Source: Nannocystis pusilla (GTDB lineage: Bacteria > Myxococcota_A > Polyangia > Nannocystales > Nannocystaceae). From it: a stretch of DNA of 64,000 bases. The notes below the pieces were generated by a model, which worked only from the letters and a program-made list of their open reading frames with translations, was not told where the DNA came from and searched no databases. Positions 1 through 11,652 of this stretch are shown here, one piece after another (the first letter of the stretch is position 1; the number at the start of each line of letters is the position of its first letter). The position numbers and the translations under genes are program-made. The stretch is from the NCBI RefSeq assembly GCF_026626665.1, contig NZ_JAPNKE010000002.1:2357204-2421203 (forward strand), written 5' to 3'.

Positions 1-2572
<2,572 letters not shown>

Positions 2573-2660
2573 GCAGACGCCCGCGCGACGGCTACCCGGG
2601 GCCGCTTGAGAGCGGTCCACTCCTTGGCGCGGCCTGGTCGAATGGGCAGGTCGCGCAGGG

Positions 2661-2720
2661 CATGTCGTCGAGGACATGCCTTTTCAGGCATGGCGATTCG
2701 GACATGTCTTTTTAGACATG
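2661..2720. repeat. ACATGT-family hairpins (two)
   Basis: Two perfect hairpins lie between the M16 gene and the convergent downstream gene. One has arms CATGCC/GGCATG (2675-2692, 6 nt loop) and the other CATGTCT/AGACATG (2703-2720, T4 loop). The stems differ at the same positions on both arms, so pairing is kept while sequence changes. Either could serve as a bidirectional terminator, which is inference. Confidence 0.8.
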
Positions 2721-2737
2721 GCATGCGGAACGAGGCG

Positions 2738-3108
2738 CTACTCGCGAGGGCGCGCCCCGTCCTCGACGATCCGCTCGATCACGCGGCCGCGGCGCAGGGC
2801 GGCTTCCCACGAGGACCGCATGGGCTTGCGCTGATACAGCAAGAAGCGCGGCTGGCCGGCCACCTGGAGCGCCACGGCCATCGGACCCTCGTCCTGATAG
2901 GGCTCGAAGCGGCGGTGACCGAGAGCACCGGGACCCGGGCGAACGCCAGCCTATCCTGGGCGTCGGTGACCTGCGGCGAGAAGTGATGGGCGCCGCCGAG
3001 GCGAGCGACGCGATCGCCCGCGACGAGCCGCGCTCCGAGGTCGCGCTCGAGCTCGGCGCGCGTCAGCAAGGGACGACGTGGGACGGCGAAGTGAGCGCGA
3101 TGTTCCAA
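2738..3108 (-). CDS. Hypothetical protein, frameshifted
   Basis: This small reading frame starts with ATG at 3108 (MEHRAHFAVPRRPLL). It continues to about 2935, where the good frame moves to one encoding 'RFEPYQDEGPMAVALQVAG' and 'RFLLYQRKPMRSSWEAALR', ending at TAG 2738-2740. Codon use on both sides of the join fits the neighbours. No family is recognised. It could be a degenerate gene, but one lost base near 2935 explains it equally well. It converges on the M16 gene, with the hairpin pair between them. Confidence 0.45.
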
Positions 3109-3238
3109 AGCGCTGCGTCTTTATCCTCTGCCCGCGCGCCGAGGGGACGCCCGTCGCAGCACGACATGCGGCTGGCCGGACGTCACGAGCCCGCAGCGGC
3201 GGCGCTGCGGGCTCGTGCGAGTCAGCGGCGCGCGCCGC

Positions 3239-5686
3239 TCACAGGGTGTTGCAGTGACCCTCGAAGCAGGCCTGACCGACGTCGCAGTCGGCATGCTCGG
3301 CGCATTCGACTCCGGCGGAGCACAGGCCGAACACGCAGATCTGGCCGGTGTCGCAGTCCTTGTTCTTGACGCACATCTTCGGCGCGAAGCACTCGCCGAA
3401 CAGGCAGAACTCGTTGGCGGCGCACTCGGCGTTGGTCGTGCACTGCGGCGAGCCGGTGCACACGCCCGCCTGGCAGGTCTGGCCGGTCGCGCAGTGGGCA
3501 TCGGTCTGGCAGTCACCGATGAAGGTGCAGGTGCCGGCGATGCAGACCTCGTCGAGGGTGCATTCGTCGTTGCTGACGCACACGGGCGGCGGAGCGTCGA
3601 CGCACTGCTGGTTGGCGTCGCAGATCTGGCCGACCGGGCAGTCGTCATTGTTGATGCACTGCGGCGGCGGAGCATCGACGCACTGCTGGTTGGCGTCGCA
3701 GATCTGGCCGACCGGGCAGTCGTCGTTGTCGATGCACTGCGGGACGATGGGGACGCACTGCTGGTTGGCGTCGCAGATCTGGCCGACCGGGCAGTCGTCG
3801 TTGTCGATGCACTGCGGGACGATGGGGACGCACTGCTGGTTGGCGTCGCAGATCTGGCCGACCGGGCAGTCGTCGTTGTCGATGCACTGGGGGACGATGG
3901 GGACGCACTGCTGGTTGGCGTCGCAGATCTGGCCGACCGGGCAGTCGTCGTTGTCGATGCACTGGGGGACGATGGGGACGCACTGCTGGTTGGCGTCGCA
4001 GATCTGGCCGACCGGGCAGTCGTCGTTGTCGATGCACTGCGGGGGCGGAGCGTCGACGCACTGCTGGTTGGCGTCGCAGATCTGGCCGACGGGGCAGTCG
4101 TCGTTGTCAATGCACTGCGGGGGCGGAGCGTCGACGCACTGCTGGTTGGCGTCGCAGATCTGGCCGACCGGGCAGTCGTCGTTGTCGATGCACTGGGGGA
4201 CGATGGGGACGCACTGCTGGTTGGCGTCGCAGATCTGGCCGACCGGGCAGTCGTCGTTGTCGATGCACTGCGGGGGCGGAGCGTCGACGCACTGCTGGTT
4301 GGCGTCGCAGATCTGGCCGACCGGGCAATCATCGTTGTCGATGCACTGCGGGACGATGGGGACGCACTGCTGGTTGGCGTCGCAGATCTGGCCGACCGGG
4401 CAGTCGTCGTTGTCGATGCACTGGGGCGGCGGGATCAGCTCGCACAGCTTGGTCTGCTGGTTGCAGAACTGTCCCGGAGGGCAGTCGACGTCGGCCATGC
4501 AGATGGGAGGCGGCGGGTCCTGGCAGTCGCCGTCGACGCACAGCTGACCGGGCGGGCAGTCGACGTCCTCGATGCACTCGGGCGGGAAGAAGCACACGCC
4601 GCCCACGCACTGCTCGCCGGGCGGGCAGTCGGCGTCGCTCATGCACAGCTGGCCGGGGATGCACACGCCGCCCTGGCACTGCTGGCCGGGCGGGCAGTCG
4701 AGGTCGGTGTTGCAGCCGGCGATCGGGACGCACTGGCCGTTCTCGCACTCGTTGCCGGGCGGGCAGTCGGCGTCGATCTGGCACATGCCGCCGGGGACGC
4801 ACTGGAAGTCGATGCACTGCTCGCCGGGGTCGCAGTCGGTGCTGTCGAAGCAGAACTGGGCCTGGCAGAAGCCGTTCTCGCACACCTGGTTGGGCGGGCA
4901 GTCGGCGTCGATGCTGCACTCGCCCTGGACGCAGGCGCCGTCGATGCAGACCTCGCCGAACGGGCACTGGTCGTTGCTGAAGCACTCCGGCTGGCAGAAG
5001 TTGTCGACGCAGACCTGGCCGAAGGGACAGTCGAAGTCGTTCTCGCACTGGCAGAAGTCGCAGCCGACCGGGACGCACTGGCCCTCGACGCACTGCTGCT
5101 CGAACGGGCACTCGAAGTCGAACTCGCACTCGCCGGGGGCGGCGCACTCGCCGTCGATGCAGATCTGGCCCTCGGGGCACTCGAAGTCGTTCTGGCAGGC
5201 GGGCGGGTCGACCGGGACGCACTGGCCGTTGCCGTCGCACTCGGTGCCGACCGGGCAGGGCGGGCAGGTCGGCGGCGGGCCCTGGCACACGCCCGTGTCC
5301 TCGCCCTCGGGGATGACGCAGATCGTGCCCGGGGGGCACTCGAGGTTGTCGTCGCACACCTGGGGCTCGACGCACTCGTAGTTGAGGCACTTCTCGCCGT
5401 CGGGGCAGTCTTCGTCGACGACGCACTCGCCGCCGACCTCGATGCACACGCCGTCCTGGCCGCAGATGTAGCCGGCGCCGCAGTCGGCGTCGCTGGCACA
5501 GGGGCCGAGATAATCGCTGCGACCGCAGCCGACGGCCACCAGCAGGCCGAGGGCGAAGCCGCGGAGCCACTCGCTGACGGGCAGCGGTCGGGCCTGTGTC
5601 GTGCCGCCCGCCGACGCGAGCGCCTCCGACGAACCGTTCAAACCTTCCGCGCGCGCGACGCGGAACCATCGAGAAAGCGAAGTCAT
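3239..5686 (-). CDS. Cys-rich tandem-repeat lipoprotein
   Basis: The predicted product is an exported lipoprotein of about 815 residues. The hydrophobic segment 'LRGFALGLLVAVGC' ends in a lipobox cysteine after an unusually long N-terminus. ATG 5684-5686 was chosen because GGAG lies about 8 nt upstream. The mature part is almost wholly 20-26-residue modules of the form C-x4-DCPxGxxC-x4-5-QCV. Divergent modules come first, then eleven near-identical ones (CIDNDDCPVGQICDANQQCV), then two or three divergent modules at the C-terminus. Such modules are common in secreted myxobacterial proteins. Disulphide-bonded, rod-like surface display is inferred. No catalytic domain is visible. It is divergent from the barrel protein that starts at 5813. 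Confidence 0.9.
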   Translation of the reverse strand: MTSLSRWFRVARAEGLNGSSEALASAGGTTQARPLPVSEWLRGFALGLLVAVGCGRSDYLGPCASDADCGAGYICGQDGVCIEVGGECVVDEDCPDGEKCLNYECVEPQVCDDNLECPPGTICVIPEGEDTGVCQGPPPTCPPCPVGTECDGNGQCVPVDPPACQNDFECPEGQICIDGECAAPGECEFDFECPFEQQCVEGQCVPVGCDFCQCENDFDCPFGQVCVDNFCQPECFSNDQCPFGEVCIDGACVQGECSIDADCPPNQVCENGFCQAQFCFDSTDCDPGEQCIDFQCVPGGMCQIDADCPPGNECENGQCVPIAGCNTDLDCPPGQQCQGGVCIPGQLCMSDADCPPGEQCVGGVCFFPPECIEDVDCPPGQLCVDGDCQDPPPPICMADVDCPPGQFCNQQTKLCELIPPPQCIDNDDCPVGQICDANQQCVPIVPQCIDNDDCPVGQICDANQQCVDAPPPQCIDNDDCPVGQICDANQQCVPIVPQCIDNDDCPVGQICDANQQCVDAPPPQCIDNDDCPVGQICDANQQCVDAPPPQCIDNDDCPVGQICDANQQCVPIVPQCIDNDDCPVGQICDANQQCVPIVPQCIDNDDCPVGQICDANQQCVPIVPQCIDNDDCPVGQICDANQQCVPIVPQCIDNDDCPVGQICDANQQCVDAPPPQCINNDDCPVGQICDANQQCVDAPPPVCVSNDECTLDEVCIAGTCTFIGDCQTDAHCATGQTCQAGVCTGSPQCTTNAECAANEFCLFGECFAPKMCVKNKDCDTGQICVFGLCSAGVECAEHADCDVGQACFEGHCNTL
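3596..4424 (-). repeat. Eleven-copy 75/78-bp coding tandem repeat
   Basis: Near-perfect DNA repeats encode the CIDNDDCPVGQICDANQQCV module. Two unit types differ only in the spacer: PIVPQ (75 bp) or DAPPPQ (78 bp). They are mixed irregularly, and one copy has CINNDD. Synonymous differences are almost absent, which points to recent unequal exchange or gene conversion. Confidence 0.95.
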
Positions 5687-5812
5687 GGCGTAAGCTCCGG
5701 CGGGACCCGCCATGACGACTGTAGAGCCCGGCCCGGGCGGGGAGCAAGCTCGTGGCGGGAAACGGGGGGCAAACCCGCGCCGGACGCCGGGTGAGCGGCT
5801 GGCCCTGGTGCG

Positions 5813-8800
5813 GTGCGGAGAGGTCGGGCACTCTTCAGGCAGGCGGTGGCTGGCCCCAGAAGAGCGCGGTTGTCCAGTGGGCTGCTCGCGCCGTGGTTGG
5901 TCGGACTCGCGGTCGCTACGGCGACCCCGGCCGCAGAGGGCCACCCGTGGGCGGTCCGCCGCGCGCCGTCTCTATCATCGTCGCCCGGCGCCGAGGGGGA
6001 CGCTTCACATCCGTCGGACCTGTCTCCGCCGCAAGCTCACGCGCCCTCGGACGCGCCGACCGGACCGCCTTCGGACCCGCCGCCGACGGCCGCGCCGACG
6101 AGCGACGACCTCGGGGTGACGGCGGTCGAGGTCCGCTTGGAGGTGGTGCGCGGCGGAGAGCGCCTGCCGAACGGCAGACGCGTGCCGCACTCGGGCGGCG
6201 CGGCCGTCGGCCACGCGACGTACAAGCTCAGCCGCCCGGCCCGCGCCGGCGAGCAGCTGGTGCTGCTGAACTTCGCCGAGGCGCTGGGGCGCGAGCCGTT
6301 CGAACTCGACGAGGTGGCCAAGGCGACCTATCTCGACGGGCCGTTCCGCCGCGGGCGAATGGTGGTCGGCGGGCACGCCGGGGCGGAGGCGGTGCGGCAG
6401 ACGGGCTCGCGCCGCGACGTCGAGGTGACCCTGTCCGAAGGGACAGATACGCTGGAGATCGAGTACACGGTCGAGGTGCCGCGCCGCTACTGGCCGTTCG
6501 GCTGCTCGCGCCGGCGCTGCAGCCTCAGCGGGGCGGTGGCGCCGCTGCCGAGCGCGAAGGCCCGCGGGGGCGCGCGCCTCGACCCGGACGCGCGGGTGGT
6601 GACGCCGGCGCGCTGGACGGTCGACGCGCGGTTCGCCGCGGTGCCGACATGGTCTCCGGGACATGTCCCCACAGACAGAGAGGCGAAGCTGCTGGGGCGC
6701 GACGAGCTGGTGGTGGCCAGCGGCGCGGTCGGGACGGCCGAGGTGGCCTACCCGGAGGTGTTCTGGGGCCCGCGCTGGAAGCGGGCCCGCGAGACCTGGC
6801 GCGGGGTGCAGATCGAGGTGCTGCACATGTTCTGGCGGCCCGGCGACCAGGTGCCCGCCGAGCGCAAGCTGCAGCTGTACCGCGACGTGCCCGGCCACGT
6901 GCTGCGGATCGCCCGCGAGGCGATCGACGTGGCCACGCTGGCGGGCCTGGAGCCGCCGCCGGACAGCCGGATCACGGTGGTGCAGGGGCCGCTGCGGGCC
7001 GAGATCGCCCAGGCGCACCCATCCGCGGTGCTGGTCAGCGACCAGTTCCTGCAGGTGTCGCCGGGCCGGCGGTTCCAGGGCTTCCATCAGGCGGCGGCGG
7101 CCCGGGCGATGCTCGACGAGATCATGTACGGGGCCTACGTCGGGCGCCACGACCCGTCGACCGATCTGTGGCTGTACGACGCGATGGCGACGGCGCTGCT
7201 CGACGTGTGGCGGGCCCGCCGCGCCCAGGGCGACGAGTTCGCCAGCGACATCCTGCGGCGGATCACGTTCGTGCCGATGGTGGACAACTTCCTCTACACC
7301 GGCCAGGCCGCGTTCGCGCAGAGCTACTTCCGCGGCAGCGAGGACGTGATGCCGCTGCGCCTGCACCCGCTGTACTTCTCGCACCCGCTGCCGACGGGGC
7401 GCCGGATCCACGAGAAGATGGTCGACCTGCTGACGCCGAGCCAGCGCGAGGCGTTCTACGAGAAAGTGGCCCGCGAGCGCACTGCCGATCCGGTGGCCGC
7501 GGCCGAGGCGGCGTACGGGCACTCGCTCGGGTGGTTCTTCGATCAGTGGCTGGCGGCCTATCCGGGGGTCGACTACTCGGTGCAGAAGGTCGACAGCGAG
7601 CCGCTCGGCGACGGCCGCTGGCGCCACACGATCACGATCCGGCGCGAGGGGGAGCACGCGGCGGTCGAGCCGGTGCAGGTGCTGGCGACGGAGCGCGGCG
7701 GGCAGCGCCACTACCTGGTGTGGAACGGCTCGGCGGCGGCGGGGACGAACATCGAGGTGTCCACGGGGACAGGTACGGTCGACCACGTGTTCACGCTCGA
7801 GACGCAGCACAAGCTGCGGTCGGTGATGGTGGACCCGCGCACGCGCCTGCTCGAGGAGCCGCAGGGGAAAAAGCGCAACGTCGACCCGCTGTACAACAAC
7901 CGCTCGCCGCCGAGCTTCCGCTTCGTCTACACGGGGTTCGGCTTCGAGGTGTCGGCGTCGGAGTTCCTGGCCGGGAACACGCCGGCGGCCCGGCTGCAGG
8001 CGCTGTCGGGGCGGGTGCTGTTCGAGATGAGCCGGCGCCGCGACCTGGGGTCGATCGGGCACCTGCAGCTGCACCGCGACCGCGAGTCGGCGGCGGCGAT
8101 CGGCGGCGGGGCGACGATGTGGTTCGGCGAGAAGATCAACCGCCGGCGCCGCCGCGGACGCGTGCGCCTGTTCGGCGAGGTCCACTCGCTGACGGCCCGC
8201 GGGCTCGACGGGGTCGGCGGGGTGCGCTTCGCCCAGTCGCTGTCGATCATCGACGACACGCGCAAGTTCAGCCTGTGGCCGGATCGCGGGCACCGGCTGG
8301 CGTTCGGGCTGTACGCGCAGGAGACGCTGCGCACGGGGGTGCCGGCGCCCGACCATCGCCACAGCCTGACCGCGTCGGCGTCGTGGGTGCACATCTGGCC
8401 GCTGGCGCACCAGCACACTCTGGCGAGCCGACTCGAGCTGACGATGATGGTGCCGATCGTCGGCCGCCCGGAGTTCCGCAGCCTGGTCCGCGCGGGCGGG
8501 GTCGACGGGCTGGGCGCATACGGGGGGAACGAGCTGTTCGGCCGCGGGGTGGCGCTGGCCCAGCTCGAGTACCGCCACATGTTCTGGTCGAACTTCAATG
8601 TGAACCTGGTGCACCTGTTCTGGCTGCGCGGGATCGGGGGGACGCTGTTCACAGGGGTGGCGTCGGTGTCTCCGTGCGACACGCTGCGCGGGTGGTTCGG
8701 GAAGGAGAGCTGGTACGGGCAGGTCGGCTACGGGGTGACGGCTTTCCTGCAGCTGCTGGGGGTGACGCCGCAGTTCGTGCGGTTCGACGTGGCGGTGCCG

Positions 8801-8930
8801 CTGGTCCGCCGCCGTACGACTTGCCTCGACGAGGTGCTGCCGGACTATCTGGCGGACTATCAGGGGGTCGATCCGGGGAGCTCAGCTGCCGCGGGTCGGG
8901 GTGAACTTGACGTTCTTGCAGCCGTTCTGA
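5813..8930 (+). CDS. M1-peptidase-like domain fused to C-terminal outer-membrane beta-barrel
   Basis: GTG 5813 gives a signal-like segment ('LLAPWLVGLAVATATPAAEG') and then a Pro/Ser-rich linker. The middle (residues about 100-600) resembles an M1-peptidase fold, including 'GHSLGWFFDQWLAAYPGVDY', typical of that family. No HExxH is seen where the zinc helix should be; the segment reads 'AMLDEIMYGAYVG'. The last ~380 residues are amphipathic barrel strands. The long frame runs on to 9028, but shifting one base near 8871-8880 gives the ending 'LPRVGVNLTFLQPF', with a terminal Phe as expected of an outer-membrane barrel, stopping at 8930. I take that as the true end. Likely role: outer-membrane anchored, probably non-peptidase surface protein. 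Confidence 0.8.
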
Positions 8931-8978
8931 AGGGCTGTGCTCGAGCGCCGAGGACGGCGGGTCGGAGGGTGTGTCTTT

Positions 8979-9045
8979 CCGGGCATGTCTTTGGGGGCAT
9001 GTCTTTGGGGGCATGTCCTTTTGGTTAGGGTGAAAGGGACATGTG
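8979..9045. repeat. ACATGT-family direct repeats (GGCATGTC x3)
   Basis: Three nearly identical 15-bp units GGGCATGTCTTTggg follow the barrel gene at 8981-9020. A further GGGACATGT lies at 9037-9045. Confidence 0.75.
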
Positions 9046-9116
9046 CGTCGGTGCTCGACGAGCGGGAACTCGACGCGTGCGGTGAGGCGCTTCGCATATT
9101 GCCGACTGCGCCTCGC

Positions 9117-9219
9117 GGGGGGTCCGGGGACGCGGCGGCCGCGAGTTACCGGCGGGATGGGCACTCGTTCCTCGCACCCATCCCACCTCTAATCGCGGCC
9201 GCCGCGTCCCCGAACCCCT
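9117..9219. repeat. Long imperfect inverted repeat
   Basis: The arms 9119-9144 and 9193-9218 are complementary over 26 positions with one mismatch. An inner stem GGGATGGG (9154-9161) / CCCATCCC (9177-9184) continues the pairing, giving a ~100-nt hairpin. It is too long for an ordinary intrinsic terminator and has no T-tract. It may be a structured RNA or the end of a small mobile element. Confidence 0.75.
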
Positions 9220-9300
9220 GGCACGGCTGCAGCCGTGAGAAGCCGCCTCGCCGTCGCGGGCTTCGATGAGGGGGGTCCTTGGGGGCAGGTCGCGGGGCGC

Positions 9301-9332
9301 CTGTTCGACGGCCAGGGCTGGCCGCCGAACAG
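9301..9332. repeat. 14-bp hairpin
   Basis: CTGTTCG-A-CGGCCA (9301-9314) pairs with TGGCCG-C-CGAACAG (9319-9332), with one internal mismatch and a GGGC loop. Confidence 0.7.
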
Positions 9333-9370
9333 ACGCCATCTCGCGTCAATAACGGCGTGGCCTCTCCTCG

Positions 9371-9700
9371 CGGCGAGCATCACCGGCACCGGACGTGCGC
9401 TGGCGGGGGAGAGACGCCCTCGCGGCGAACGACGGCGGTGCTTGCTCTCGCGGCGAGCATCAACGGCATCGGACGTGCGCTGGCGGAGAGAGACGCCCTC
9501 GCGGCGAACGACGGCGGCGCTTGCTCGCGGCGAGCATCACCGGCACCGGACTTGCGCTGGCGGAGAGAGACGCCCTCGCGGCGAACGACGGCGGTGGTTG
9601 CTCTCGCGGCGAGCATCAACGGCACCGGGGAGAGAGACGCCTTCGCGGCGAACGACGGCGGTGCTTGCTCGCGGCGAGCATCACCGGCATCAGGGGGCGC
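9371..9700. repeat. Five-copy ~78-bp tandem repeat (minisatellite)
   Basis: The motif CGGCGAGCAT recurs at 9371, 9451, 9528, 9607 and 9672. Each time it is followed by CACCGG or AACGG variants, and a second shared block (CTCGCGGCGAACGACGGCGG) lies about 45 nt further on. Copies differ by small indels, so no frame stays open in a protein-like way. Confidence 0.85.
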
Positions 9701-10026
9701 TGGCGGGGACGGGTGCGCTCTCGCGTCGACGAGGGCGGGGCGTGTTCTCGCAGGGAACAACACCTGGAACCGGAGTTCGCCGACCGAACGCGCTCTCGGG
9801 TGCATCACGGTGTGGCATGCTCTCGCGTCGATGGTCCTGCGGGTAGCGACTTGATGCGGCGGCGTTCGCTGACGGTGAAGGCCGGCGAACGGGCGATTTT
9901 TCGGCGTATCCGTGCGAGCGCGGCAAGCCTGGGGGGCGGCGATTCTTCGCGGGTGTCGGAGGCGGTGCTGCTCGCAGGCGTGATGCGCGGACTCGCGGCG
10001 GGAGGGCGTTGCGGTAGGATGGAGGG

Positions 10027-10896
10027 GTGCCGCCGATGCGATCGCGGTTCCGCTGTCCTCGCTGCGGCGAGGTGCTGACGCCGTGGTCGCGCGAGCTCGA
10101 GCTGGCGGAGGCGCTGAACCCGTTCGAGAGTCAGACGTGGCTGCTGCCGGCGCGGTGGTTCGTGCGCTGGGATCACCCGGGGCTCCGCGATTCGTACCTG
10201 GGGGGCCATCCCGCGAGCTATCCGTGGTTGTTCGCGCCGCTGACGAGGTGGTGGGTGCAGGTCCATCCTGACTCGCGGCGCACTGCGGGCTGCTGCGGGC
10301 TGGCCAGCAGCGGGTCGGGCCTGCCCAACCTGGTGTGCGCGTGCGGCCTCGAGATCGGGCTCGGCCACCGCGACTGCAGCGGGCCGCACTGGTATGCGCT
10401 GCACGAGTCGGTGGTGCATGAGCAGGAGGTCGATGCGACGCCGCTGCAAGCGACCGCGGGCCGGCTGGCCCGGCTGCGCTACCGGGTGGAGCGGCCGATC
10501 GCGCGTCCGGGTCACGACCCGGGTGGGCGGAACGTGTGGCATCACGAGCGAGCGAGGTGGAACGAGGCGCTGCGGCTGCGAGCGGTGACGATCGACTGCG
10601 GCGGCGGGATCGAGGACCCGGCGCTGGTGATCGAATCGCCGCAGCTGCCGTCGGGGGCGCAGCTGGTGGTGCCGCTGCCGTGGTGTCAGCTGGTGCGTCT
10701 GGCGGTACTGGGCGAGCAGCCGTGGGGCGAGGCGGAGTCGCCGCTGACGTGGATGAGCGGGCGGCGCGAGGGGCCGCACGTGTGCGTGTCGCGGTACAGG
10801 CGACGGGTGCTGCTGACGGCGTGGGGACCGGACCAGACGTCTTGGGCAGTGACGATCGAGGTGCGCGCCTGGGCCGACGCGTGGGCGTGGCTGTGA
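10027..10896 (+). CDS. Hypothetical protein with N-terminal CxxC zinc-ribbon half
   Basis: GTG 10027 starts a 289-residue protein with no frameshift. Near the N-terminus 'FRCPRCGE' is a CxxC knuckle. Further cysteines around residues 88-105 (CCGL, CACGLEIG) could complete a metal site. The rest is Trp- and Arg-rich and soluble, with no membrane segment or signal. I recognise no family. It converges with the minus-strand gene at 11055, with palindromic repeats between them. Confidence 0.7.
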   Translation: MPPMRSRFRCPRCGEVLTPWSRELELAEALNPFESQTWLLPARWFVRWDHPGLRDSYLGGHPASYPWLFAPLTRWWVQVHPDSRRTAGCCGLASSGSGLPNLVCACGLEIGLGHRDCSGPHWYALHESVVHEQEVDATPLQATAGRLARLRYRVERPIARPGHDPGGRNVWHHERARWNEALRLRAVTIDCGGGIEDPALVIESPQLPSGAQLVVPLPWCQLVRLAVLGEQPWGEAESPLTWMSGRREGPHVCVSRYRRRVLLTAWGPDQTSWAVTIEVRAWADAWAWL

Positions 10897-10926
10897 GGGC
10901 GGTTCGCTCGTAGGCCGAGCAGTGGG

Positions 10927-11040
10927 GAGCGACATGTCTCTGGGGACATGTCGGTCGCGGTCGGCGAGGATCTGCCAGCGCTCGGGCTCGCGGGTCGAGG
11001 CGTTTCGGGAGCGAGATGTCTCCGGGGACATGTCGCTCGC
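10927..11040. repeat. Two ACATGT-family hairpins at a convergent junction
   Basis: Two copies (10927-10957 and 11009-11040) share the layout GAGCGA-ATGTCTC-GGGGACATGTC. In the second copy, outer arms GCGAG/CTCGC extend the stem. They lie between 3'-ends of convergent genes, a natural terminator position. Confidence 0.75.
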
Positions 11041-11054
11041 GGATTTCTCTCGGA

Positions 11055-11621
11055 TCAGGCGGCGGCGAGGGCGGCGACGTCGTGGACGATGGCCTGGAGG
11101 CGGGGCAGCGAGCTGCGGTAGTGGGTGCCGTGGAAGAGGGCGTTGATGCCGGTGCCGGCCTGGACCTGGACCTGGAGGCAATGCACGTGGCCGCTGAGGG
11201 CGGCGAGTCGGGCGGTGAAGTCGGGGCGCGAGAAGTCGGCGAGGTCGGCGTCGCGCGGGGCGTCGATCCGGCAGGCGTCGAAGATAGGGTCCGGGCCGCG
11301 CCGGCCGCCGCCGCCGAACCACCGGGCGAGCTTGTCGGCGAAGCCGCGGGCGCGGCACTCACCCTCGAACTTGAGGTGGTTGCCGGTGACGAACACTTCG
11401 AGGACGTTGGGGATGTAGCGGTAGCCGCGGGCGCCGAGGAAATAGTGCGAGTGGTACGAGACGACGACGGGTCGGCCGTCGAGCTTGCCGCGGGCGTGGA
11501 CGACCTGGCACTGGACCGTGCGGTCGTTCGCTGTCTCGACCTCCGACAGATCCTCGTCGATGTGATCGTCGGTCAAGGTGCGGCTGAATTGGTACAGTGT
11601 TTCGTATACAGGCCCGCTCAT
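11055..11621 (-). CDS. Hypothetical soluble protein
   Basis: ATG 11621 gives an intact 188-residue product (MSGPVYETLYQFSRTL). There is no signal peptide or membrane segment. The middle contains 'GNHLKFEGECRARGFADKL' and a Gly-rich loop before 'RRGPDPIFDACRIDAP'. Composition suggests an alpha/beta cytosolic protein. No family is recognised. It is the probable promoter-distal or independent neighbour of the LRR lipoprotein gene. Confidence 0.65.
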   Translation of the reverse strand: MSGPVYETLYQFSRTLTDDHIDEDLSEVETANDRTVQCQVVHARGKLDGRPVVVSYHSHYFLGARGYRYIPNVLEVFVTGNHLKFEGECRARGFADKLARWFGGGGRRGPDPIFDACRIDAPRDADLADFSRPDFTARLAALSGHVHCLQVQVQAGTGINALFHGTHYRSSLPRLQAIVHDVAALAAA

Positions 11622-11652
11622 CGTCGCAGCCTATCGTCGGGCGTGGCGACTG

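Larger units (their letters stand above)
8931..10026. other. 1.1-kb gene-free region rich in structured repeats
   Basis: No open frame here has convincing protein character. The region contains the ACATGT repeats at its left end, a long hairpin at 9117-9219, a second hairpin at 9301-9332 and a ~78-bp tandem array at 9371-9700. Nothing recognisable was seen between 9700 and 10026. Confidence 0.6.

Noticed and set aside
2661..2720. Calling the ACATGT hairpins ordinary Rho-independent terminators
   Set aside because: Most lack a following T-tract, many are not at gene ends, and some lie inside genes, so termination alone does not explain the family.
3215..5794. 859-residue plus-strand frame opposite the Cys-rich lipoprotein
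   Set aside because: It is a by-product of the GC-rich coding repeat (DALLVGVADLADRAVVVVDAL units). The minus strand has the signal peptide and conserved Cys modules.
9380..11362. Minus-strand frame of 660 residues crossing the minisatellite
   Set aside because: It runs through non-coding tandem repeats and the antisense of two credible genes, with Pro/Ser/Arg noise and no domain.
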